From contig JBBRPS010000276.1 in the NCBI GenBank assembly GCA_038227745.1, positions 1-11,770 of the forward strand: a stretch of DNA of 11,770 nt, written 5' to 3'. Within the stretch, counting starts at the first letter, position 1. The number at the start of each line of letters is the position of its first letter. The notes beneath the pieces are model-generated. The model was given only the letters and a program-made list of their open reading frames with translations. It ran no database searches and was not told where the DNA came from. A program made the translations under genes and the position numbers. Positions 5,445 through 11,770 of the stretch are shown in pieces. Source of the stretch: DASPXY01 sp038227745 (GTDB taxonomy: Bacteria > Planctomycetota > Planctomycetia > Gemmatales > Gemmataceae).

Positions 5445-7124
5445 ATGACCCGATGGATACACTCGGCGTTCTTTCTGGCCGGTGTCGTGGGGGCGGGCAG
5501 CCTGGCGGGTGCTCAGCCGGATCAGCCGGCCAGCCCCAATACGGCCAGTCGTCCCGCGGTTGGCAAACAGGGAATGATCAGCTCCGCGCACCCGTTGGCG
5601 ACTCAGGTCGGCCTGGAGATTCTGGAGGCGGGGGGCAACGCCTTTGATGCCGCGGTGGCCGTGGCGGCGACGCTGAACGTCGTCGAGCCGATGATGTCGG
5701 GCATGGGCGGTTTTGGCGTCACCCTCCTTTACGATGCCGAGAAGGGCACGACGCGCTGCCTCGATGCGAGCGGCCGCTGTCCCGCCGCGACCGATGCCGA
5801 CGTCTTCCGCGCGCCGACGGCGAACTACCTGGAAAACCGCAAAGGGGCGAAAGCGGTCTCTACGCCGGGCAACGCCAATGCCTGGGAAACGCTCTCGAAG
5901 GGGTATGGCAAACTTCCCTGGTCGCGCGTGCTCGCCCCGGCGATCGCGCTGGCCGACGACGGTTTCGTCATCAGCGCCCACACCGCCAGGCATATCCAGA
6001 GCGAGTATCCCGCGTTTCCCGAACACTCCAGGAAGTTTTACGGCAAGGACGGCAAGCCGCTTCGGGCCGGCGACCGGCTGGTGCAGAAAGACCTGGCGAG
6101 ATCGCTCCGGCTGCTGGCCGCCCAGGGCGCCGCGGCGCTCCACGGCGGCGAGTTGGGCGAGGCGATCGACAAGACGATGCGCGCGGCCGGCGGCTTCCTC
6201 CGGCTCGCAGATCTCAAGGCGAATCGCGCAGAATGGTGGGAGCCGGTCAGCATCGATTATCGCGGCTACATGGTGGTGGCGTCCCCGTTGCCGAACAATG
6301 CCTGGAACGGCCTGTACCGGCTGGGCATCATGAGCCGCTTCGACCTCGGCAAGCTGGGCCACAATAGCCCGGCCTACCTGCACACGTTCGCCGAGGCGAC
6401 CAAGCTGGCGTACGCGACCCGCTTGCAACACGCGGGCGACCGCGACAACCGCCCGCCGCCGCTGGGCCGGCTGCTGTCGGAGAAGCACTGGGCGCTGGAA
6501 GCCGCCAAAATCAAGCCGGACAAGGCACTGCCGTTGCGGGCGTCTCCCCGGCCCACTCGGGAAGAGGAGCACACGACCCATTTCGTCGTCGCCGATGCGC
6601 GCGGCAACGTGGTCACCTCGACGCAGACGCTGGGGATGCTGTTCGGCAGCAAGGTGATGGCGCCGGGCACGGGCATCTGGCTCAACAACTCGATGCAGTA
6701 TTGCACCTTCGAGCCGAAGGGCAATCCGCTGGACGCGATCGCCGGGCGGCGTAAGCTGGCCGGGTTCTGCCCAGTGCTCGTGCTGCGTGACGGCAAGCCG
6801 TGGATTGCCGTGGGCTCGCCCGGGGGCCACACCATCGTGCAGACGGTCCCGCAGATGGTCATGAACCTGATCGATTTCCGCATGGACGTGCAACAGGCGA
6901 TTGCCGCCCCGCGGTTGAGCTTCGTCGAACCGGACGTCACTGCGGTCGATGAAGGCGTGCCGGACAGCGTGCGCAAGGAACTCACGAAGCTGGGCCACAA
7001 CATACAGGTGCGGCGCCTGGGCAATGCCCACGGCCTGACCGTCGCGTACGACAAGCAGGGGCGTCCCGAGCGCTTCGCCGGCGGCGCCGACCCGCGCGGC
7101 GAGGGCAAGGCGATGGGGCGCTGA
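5445..7124 (+). CDS. Exported gamma-glutamyltransferase-family Ntn hydrolase, non-canonical substrate pocket
   Basis: The 559-residue protein has the full GGT fold length. A signal peptide is clear (hydrophobic core about residues 7-21, AGA cleavage near 23), so it should act in the periplasm. The catalytic nucleophile is Thr377 in 'HTTHFVV', with Thr395 at the place of E. coli Thr409 and the oxyanion loop GSPGG at 457-461; autocleavage before Thr377 into two subunits is expected from the family. By eye alignment to E. coli GGT, the residues that hold the gamma-glutamyl group are all changed: Arg114 to Ser109, Asn411 to Gly397, Gln430 to Ser416, Asp433 to Tyr419, Ser462/463 to Ala439/Gly440. 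This fits the acylase-like, YwrD-type branch ('LDxSGRxP') rather than true glutathione hydrolases, so the substrate is probably another amide. ATG 5445 has GGAGAG 6 nt upstream. It sits between the SDR and the metallohydrolase genes. Confidence 0.9.
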   Translation: MTRWIHSAFFLAGVVGAGSLAGAQPDQPASPNTASRPAVGKQGMISSAHPLATQVGLEILEAGGNAFDAAVAVAATLNVVEPMMSGMGGFGVTLLYDAEKGTTRCLDASGRCPAATDADVFRAPTANYLENRKGAKAVSTPGNANAWETLSKGYGKLPWSRVLAPAIALADDGFVISAHTARHIQSEYPAFPEHSRKFYGKDGKPLRAGDRLVQKDLARSLRLLAAQGAAALHGGELGEAIDKTMRAAGGFLRLADLKANRAEWWEPVSIDYRGYMVVASPLPNNAWNGLYRLGIMSRFDLGKLGHNSPAYLHTFAEATKLAYATRLQHAGDRDNRPPPLGRLLSEKHWALEAAKIKPDKALPLRASPRPTREEEHTTHFVVADARGNVVTSTQTLGMLFGSKVMAPGTGIWLNNSMQYCTFEPKGNPLDAIAGRRKLAGFCPVLVLRDGKPWIAVGSPGGHTIVQTVPQMVMNLIDFRMDVQQAIAAPRLSFVEPDVTAVDEGVPDSVRKELTKLGHNIQVRRLGNAHGLTVAYDKQGRPERFAGGADPRGEGKAMGR

Positions 7125-7161
7125 ACAGATCGATCACCGCAATGATGGGGTGAAGAGTATC

Positions 7162-10100
7162 ATGCGACGAATCCTGATTGCTTGCCTGCTCGTCGGCGCC
7201 GCGAGCGCGCCGCTGGCCGCTCGGGAGCCCAGGGCTACCCGAGTGCCGCGCTGGGACGCCCGCGGTCTCGGTCCGTTGCCGCGGATGGGCATCACCAGCC
7301 TCGATGTCTCCGACGACGGCAAGGAAATCGTCGTCGGCACGATCGCCGCGTTCGGCGACCCGAACGTCATTGTCCTTGCCGACGCCGGCAAGATCGCGCG
7401 GCAATACCAGGTCGGGCAACAGTGGATCGATCAGGTGGCCTTCGTGTCGGGCAGCAAGGATGTGCTCGCGACCTGCACCATGCCGGCGGGCAAGGCGGGG
7501 GACCGCGTCGAGGTCTTTCGGCTCTCAGGCGATCGGGTGATCGCCGAGAAGATCAAGCAGGAAGGGCCGTGGTTCTTCCACTATGGCGACCATTCCAATC
7601 ACGCGACGATGCGGCTGGCGCGGTCCCTGGGTGCGACGGCACTGCTGGCAGGCAATCAACTCGCGTTCCACGGCGGGCGCGAACAGAAAGCGCTGCGGCG
7701 CTTCAACCTGAATGATGCCGATGCAGCCGTCGCGCTCGCCGTCAGCACGGACGGCTTTGCCGTCGTCGGCACGACGAGGCATCAAAGCTCGCCCGGCGAT
7801 AACCTGCATTTGTTTCACCCCGAGCTGAAGAAACCGCTCTGGAGTCGGCCGGCCAACAAGGACGTGGAGACGCCGGCCACGCCGGAGAAGGGACAGTATG
7901 GCACGCCCACCCTGCCCCGTGGTGAGCGCGGCGAATTGCCGCAGTCCGACGAGAAGGTCTGGGCGCCCCTGGCCGTCGCGGTTACCGGAATCGCTCCCGG
8001 CTGGCGGCACATTGCAGTGGCGGATTACCAGGGCTGGCAGCGCTGGGTGCGCTCCTCCGCGACGATGAAGGACGACAACCAGGGGCTGCGCTTCGTACCC
8101 ACCCGGCCGACGGTCACGATCTACGAGCAAGGCCCCAAGGGCGCCACGGTCGTGCGCCGTTTCGCCCCGACGGATTTCGCCGCCCCGTTCTGGTGCGACA
8201 TGCACTTCGCGTTCGGCGGCCAAACGCTCTACGTCTGGCCGCGCCACTGGAAGAGCCGCGGCCTGGCCGGACAGCCCATCCTGCCGACCGATGAACGCGC
8301 CGACACGCTCTACGTCCTGGAAGTGTTCACCGGCAAGAAGCGGGCGCTGCAGTTTTCCGACGCGATTGCCGATGTCGCCTTCGGCCGGGACGGACACATC
8401 GCCGTGGCCTGCTGGGACGGCACGCTGAAAGTGTTCAAGGAGGCGGACAGGGACCGGCCAAGCGTCGCCGACCTCGGCGGACCGGCCCTCGTTCGCTTCA
8501 CGTCCGACGGGAAAAAGCTCGTCGTGGCGAACACCCGCGGCGTGGTGTCTTGCCTCGATTTACAGGGCCAAAAACTCTGGACGATCGACCTGAACCAGTC
8601 CGCCCCCAGGGCTCTCAAGCCGTGGGTCGCCAACGCCCGCGCCACGCCGATCGTCCCCGGCGTCTGGCAGATCCCCGGCGGTCGGGTCGAGAGCGATCTC
8701 GGCGGCCAGCGCCTCATCGAAGCGCCCGATGGCTACATCCTCATCGAGGGCCACGCGGGCCTGTCGTTCGAGCGCGAATGGGCGGCGCTGGAAGCCGTCG
8801 GACTCGATCCCCGGAAAGTGAAGTACGTCCTCGCCACGCACGAGCACGGCGACCATGCCCCCGGCGCCTATCTCTGGCGCGTCGTCACCGGCGCGAAGTT
8901 CGTTTGCAGCCGGGAGATGGCGTACACGTTGCAGCACCACATCCCGGGCAACACCGGCTACGGCCTGCACCCGCCGGTGCCGACCGACATCGTCGTCACC
9001 CGGGACACCGATCTCGACCTCGCCGGCCTGCAAGTGCGCGCCGTGCGGATTCCGGGCCACACCTACGGCTCCATGGCCTGGCATTTCGCGAAGTCCGGCA
9101 AGCGCTTCGTCGCGTTCGGCGACCTCATCATGCCGCGCGGCGTCCTCGGCTATTCCGGCAGCGTCAACTTCAGCGGCCGCGACGTGCTGAGCAGCCTGAA
9201 GAAGCTGCACGATCTGAAAGTGGATTACGTGCTGCCGGGCCACGGCGCGGTCGAGGGGCCGGCGAATTATTTTCAGGCGGGCATTGATGTCGGCGACGCC
9301 GTCGGCTGGGGCTTGATCAAGCCGGCGCGGCCCGACCCGCGTTTCCGCATCACGCAGAAAAACGTCCTTGTCGTCGCCTGGGGCCAGCAAGCGACCAGCG
9401 CCGCGTTCGGCGACGTCAACGGCGACGGCAGGCCCGATGTCGTCATCGTCGCGCCCGACGGCGATGGCTCAGTCGTCAAGTTCTTCCTCAACCACGCCGG
9501 CAAGTTCAACGACCAGCCCGACCACGAGCTGCGTGTGCCGACGGTCAGTCAGCCGCACAAGATTCGCGTGACGATGACGAAGGACGGCCCGCATCTGCTT
9601 GTCGCGGGCAAGACGGCGGCGGTGCTCGTGCCGCAGGGGAAATTCCCGAACTTCCGCACCGTTGCCGTCAACGTGGCGGATGGCAATCACCTGCGTTTTC
9701 TCGACGATGGCGCATCGCTGGTTTCGCGCCGCTTCGGGGGCTTCTATGCCTTCGACAGCGTCAAACAAGAGTCGCCGGGGCGAAAATTTGTGCCGGAGAT
9801 CGACGGGCCTTACGTCGATTTTCGCATGGTCGGCAACGATCTGCTCACGTCGTACGGCCAGCTCCATCGCCGCGGCAAGGACGGCACGTTTCCCAGGACT
9901 CCGACCGGGCAATTGCCGCTTGAGAAAGACTGGACGTTCCTCGCCGTTGGCGATTTCAACGGCGACGGTAAACCGGACGCGGCGTTTCTCAGCTACGGCA
10001 TGGATAAATCGACCTCGGCACGTGTCTTTCATGGGCGCGGCCAGGCAGAACTGACCTTTGGAGAAAAGGAGGATGTGGTCCTGCCCTTGAGCGCCTTGCT

Positions 10101-10419
10101 GACGTCGGCCAAGAAAAAGCAGACATTCCCCCTCGTCCGCGACACGCCCGTGGTCGCCGACTGGAACGGTGATGGCATCGACGATCTTGTCGTCGCTCAC
10201 GGGCAGTCGGATGAGGTACTCGTGTTCCTCGGCGGTAAGGGGGGCCTGAGCAGGGAGCGCGTGCAACGGATTTCGCTGGAATATCGCGTCCATTACGAGC
10301 ACGGGGTCTACGTCGGCGATTTCAACGGCGACGGCAAAGCGGATCTGGCCGTATTCGGTTACACGAACACCGGCGTGGGAGCAGGCGGTCCGCCGGCTGT
10401 GTATCTCTGGCTGCAGTAG
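7162..10419 (+). CDS. Large exported protein: beta-propeller, metallo-beta-lactamase and FG-GAP/VCBS domains
   Basis: I use ATG 7162, after GAAGAG; a GTG at 7150 adds four residues. Numbers below count from that GTG (1089 residues). Residues 5-24 form a signal peptide ending PLAA, so it is secreted or periplasmic. Residues about 35-485 look like WD40/quinoprotein-type propeller blades ('DVSDDGKEIVVG', 'DVAFGRDGHIAVACWDGTLK'). Residues about 495-725 are a metallo-beta-lactamase-fold hydrolase with all zinc ligands: HEHGDH (His564, His566, Asp568, His569), His637 in GHTYG, Asp658 in FGD and His698 in LPGHG. Residues about 740-1089 carry four calcium-binding DxNxDGxxD loops (755, 935, 1004, 1057) typical of FG-GAP/VCBS propellers. 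The MBL branch (hydroxyacylglutathione hydrolase-like, lactamase-like or other) cannot be told by eye. Residues about 238-268 are a low-complexity insertion. It starts 37 bases after the GGT-like stop, so the two exported enzymes are likely one operon. Confidence 0.9.
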   Translation: MRRILIACLLVGAASAPLAAREPRATRVPRWDARGLGPLPRMGITSLDVSDDGKEIVVGTIAAFGDPNVIVLADAGKIARQYQVGQQWIDQVAFVSGSKDVLATCTMPAGKAGDRVEVFRLSGDRVIAEKIKQEGPWFFHYGDHSNHATMRLARSLGATALLAGNQLAFHGGREQKALRRFNLNDADAAVALAVSTDGFAVVGTTRHQSSPGDNLHLFHPELKKPLWSRPANKDVETPATPEKGQYGTPTLPRGERGELPQSDEKVWAPLAVAVTGIAPGWRHIAVADYQGWQRWVRSSATMKDDNQGLRFVPTRPTVTIYEQGPKGATVVRRFAPTDFAAPFWCDMHFAFGGQTLYVWPRHWKSRGLAGQPILPTDERADTLYVLEVFTGKKRALQFSDAIADVAFGRDGHIAVACWDGTLKVFKEADRDRPSVADLGGPALVRFTSDGKKLVVANTRGVVSCLDLQGQKLWTIDLNQSAPRALKPWVANARATPIVPGVWQIPGGRVESDLGGQRLIEAPDGYILIEGHAGLSFEREWAALEAVGLDPRKVKYVLATHEHGDHAPGAYLWRVVTGAKFVCSREMAYTLQHHIPGNTGYGLHPPVPTDIVVTRDTDLDLAGLQVRAVRIPGHTYGSMAWHFAKSGKRFVAFGDLIMPRGVLGYSGSVNFSGRDVLSSLKKLHDLKVDYVLPGHGAVEGPANYFQAGIDVGDAVGWGLIKPARPDPRFRITQKNVLVVAWGQQATSAAFGDVNGDGRPDVVIVAPDGDGSVVKFFLNHAGKFNDQPDHELRVPTVSQPHKIRVTMTKDGPHLLVAGKTAAVLVPQGKFPNFRTVAVNVADGNHLRFLDDGASLVSRRFGGFYAFDSVKQESPGRKFVPEIDGPYVDFRMVGNDLLTSYGQLHRRGKDGTFPRTPTGQLPLEKDWTFLAVGDFNGDGKPDAAFLSYGMDKSTSARVFHGRGQAELTFGEKEDVVLPLSALLTSAKKKQTFPLVRDTPVVADWNGDGIDDLVVAHGQSDEVLVFLGGKGGLSRERVQRISLEYRVHYEHGVYVGDFNGDGKADLAVFGYTNTGVGAGGPPAVYLWLQ

Positions 10420-10440
10420 GCGCCAGCCGCCAGGTGGCGC
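10420..10440 (+). terminator. Hairpin directly after the metallohydrolase gene
   Basis: GCGCCA (10420-10425) pairs with TGGCGC (10435-10440) around a 9-nt loop, beginning at the base after the TAG stop at 10417-10419. No T run follows. Its position between convergent genes makes it a reasonable terminator candidate for the three-gene unit. Confidence 0.35.
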
Positions 10441-10469
10441 GGGCGCGGAAAGCGGAGCGGAACCGCCGG

Positions 10470-11263
10470 CGGCGACGACCGTTCCGAGGAGACGCAGGCT
10501 GTCGGAGTCGGGCTTGCCGGAGGGCTGCGGCGTCTGCCAGACGGCCGAGCGCGACTGGAGGAGGCGGTCGAGGACATGGCGGCTGGGGCGCCAGGCGGTG
10601 TCGGGGGCGGGGCCGTGGGTGGAGGCGACCTCCCAGGCGCCACCGCTGCGGAGCAGCACGCGGCCGGTGTCGAGGCCGACGATCTTGACGAGGGCCCCGG
10701 CGGCGCGGTCAAGAAAGTCGGCAGCACCGACGGCGCTCTGGAGGACGCCGAGGGCGTGCGGCACGCCGATGAGCAGGCTGCGCATCTCGTCGGGCCGGAG
10801 CAGGGCCAGGGAGCGCGAACTGAGGGACAGATCGCCGTGGAGGCCAGGCCCGCGCGTCGGCTCATCAAGGGTGTGGATACCGTGCGCGTCGGCGGAGTCC
10901 GCGGGTTCGACCTCGATGGTGCGGCCGGGGAGTGCCAGGGCGAAAGGCGGCGTCAGGTCGGCGGCGGCACCGGGAGGGATGGGGCCGCCGGCGTCGGCAC
11001 GGAGGAGGGCCTGGCTGTGGTTCTCTATGCGGACACGGCCGTCGGGGAGCGGAGAGAGGGTGAGGTGGCGGCGCGAGATGTTGTCCTTAGTCGTGCTGCG
11101 GCGCGAGGACAAGACGTGCTGGGCCGGCGGCGCCGGCGGGCAGGAATTGATAGGGCGGCGGCTCCCCGGCGCGCTGGTGTCCCAACTCAAGAGGGCCACC
11201 GAGAGGAGCGTTGTACACCGGTCCTTCGCCAGCGAAGATGCGGACGTGGCACGCCTCGGTCAT
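10470..11263 (-). pseudogene. FHA-GAF signalling protein, frameshifted and truncated
   Basis: ATG at 11263 (GGGAG just upstream) starts 'MTEACHVRIFAGEGPVYNAP', an FHA-type first strand. That frame stops at TAA 11087-11089 after 'LVLAPQHD'. Dropping one base (A at about 11089) gives 'APQHD-KDNISRRHLTLSPL', the typical FHA core with the Ser-x-x-His motif, followed by 'GRVRIENHSQ'. So a one-base insertion breaks the FHA domain. After a linker, residues from 'MRSLLIGVPHALGVLQSAVG' to 'LRLLGTVVAA' read as a GAF domain ('ADFLDRAAGALVKIVGLDTG'). Similarity ends near 10470: family members continue about 'VVAAPVLDR...', here it turns to Gly/Pro-rich sequence and runs antisense into the metallohydrolase gene. 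In planctomycetes such FHA-GAF modules usually precede a kinase, cyclase or other output domain; none remains here. It overlaps the WD40 gene by ATGA. Confidence 0.6.
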
Positions 11264-11770
11264 CGCTGCTCCCACAGTGGCCGCTCCGCAAGGAGTTGCT
11301 CCAGATCAAAGACTTTCACCGTCTGGTCCTACGAGGCGCAGGCGAGGCCCTTGCCGTCGGGGCTGAACGCTACGGCGCTGACCCAGCCCATGTGACCTTT
11401 GAGGGAGAGAACTTACTGCCCCGTGGACGCGTCCCACACCCTCGCGGTCTGGTCATCCGAGACGCTGGCGAGGCCCTTGCCGTCGGGGCTGAACGCCACG
11501 GCGCTGACACCGTCCGTGTGACCCGTGAGGGAGAGGGCCTGCTGCCCCGTCTGCGCGTCCCAGACCTTCACCGTCTTGTCCCCCGAGGCGCTGGCCAGGC
11601 GTTTGCCGTCGGGGCTGTACGCCACGGCGCTGACAAAGGCCATGTGGCCCTTGAGGGTGAGGGCCTCTTGCCCCGTGGCCGCGTCCCACACCTTCACCTC
11701 GCCGGGCTTAAACAACTCCCCCGAGGCGCTGGCCTGGCGTTTGCCGTCGGGGCTGTACGCCGCGGCGGTG
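11260..11770 (-). pseudogene. 3' end of a WD40-repeat protein gene with two in-frame stops
   Basis: The frame enters from the right edge and gives successive WD40 blades: 'AAYSPDGKRQASASGE', 'GHMAFVSAVAYSPDGKRLAS', 'GHTDGVSAVAFSPDGKGLAS', each ending VWDAxTGQ. At 11413-11415 TAA replaces the usual Glu/Gln codon after TGQ. Reading through, the same frame continues 'VLSLKGHMGWVSAVAFSPDG', meets TAG at 11329-11331 where a blade normally has a residue such as Tyr or Gly before D-Q-T, and then gives 'DQTVKVFDLEQLLAERPLWE' before TGA at 11260-11262. The good blade after the first stop shows both stops are recent. WD40 domains act as protein-binding propellers and in this group often sit behind kinases, but the N-terminus is outside the window. 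The final TGA overlaps the FHA gene's ATG (ATGA), so the two were translationally coupled. Confidence 0.75.
11351..11770 (-). repeat. Tandem WD40-coding repeat, 126-bp period
   Basis: The marker TTGCCGTCGGGGCTG (+ strand) recurs at 11351, 11477, 11603 and 11741. Spacings are 126, 126 and 138 bases, i.e. 42-residue blades with one 4-residue insertion around 'ELFKPGE'. Units are highly similar in DNA, which favours slippage, recombination between blades and assembly collapse. The array continues past the window edge. Confidence 0.8.

Noticed and set aside
5340..7031. A 563-residue open frame on the - strand
   Set aside because: It is antisense to the GGT-like gene, which has catalytic motifs, a signal peptide and a ribosome site. 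The antisense product has no family features.
9469..10469. Continuation of the FHA-GAF frame on the - strand into the metallohydrolase gene
   Set aside because: Beyond about 10470 the product is only the antisense of the FG-GAP region; no domain continues, so I end the pseudogene at the apparent breakpoint.
11351..11770. Regular repeats that might suggest a CRISPR array
   Set aside because: The 126-bp period is in frame and encodes WD40 blades; there are no short direct repeats with unique spacers.

Overview
The window suggests a high-GC planctomycete, most likely of the Gemmata type. This is an inference from several features: very high GC and GC-rich third codon positions; small proteins built around an 'RPGVTEANARRIRPGMT' segment; WD40 repeats of the 'AFSPDGKxLAS...VWDAxTGQ' kind encoded as near-identical 126-bp units; and secreted proteins mixing propeller and FG-GAP modules. 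No rRNA, tRNA, CRISPR array or intact mobile element is visible.

Left part (1-2594, + strand). After about 350 bases with no recognisable gene comes a 468-residue membrane protein (353-1759). It has a peptidase-MA-like middle whose zinc motif is degenerate, and a HEAT-like tail. Two tandem paralogous small proteins follow (about 1886-2218 and 2239-2594). The first appears to have lost its ancestral ATG and membrane anchor. The second carries a one-base frameshift at a G run.

Centre (2595-4623) is accessory DNA full of relics. On the - strand lie the C-terminal part of an adenine-specific DNA methyltransferase (2739 to about 3275) and at least one degraded C-terminal coding fragment (3541-3636 and upstream). 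On the + strand lies a frameshifted N-terminal remnant of an IS1634-type transposase (about 3980-4293). A 10-bp triple repeat and a 14-bp perfect palindrome sit among them.

Right-centre (4624-10419, + strand) is the intact part: three closely spaced genes that look like one transcription unit. They encode a classical SDR oxidoreductase, an exported gamma-glutamyltranspeptidase-fold Ntn hydrolase that keeps the catalytic threonine but has lost the glutamyl-binding residues of E. coli GGT, and a very large exported protein with a beta-propeller-like N-terminus, a complete metallo-beta-lactamase domain and a C-terminal FG-GAP/VCBS region. One cytoplasmic redox enzyme plus two exported hydrolases suggests uptake or breakdown of an amide-, lactam- or ester-containing compound; the substrate is not known.

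Right edge (about 10470-11770, - strand) is another decayed pair: the end of a WD40-repeat gene with two in-frame nonsense codons, overlapping by ATGA an FHA-GAF gene that has a frameshift in the FHA domain and is cut off inside the GAF domain. In all, roughly half the window is broken genes. The most interesting intact objects are the three-domain metallohydrolase and the GGT-like enzyme beside it.
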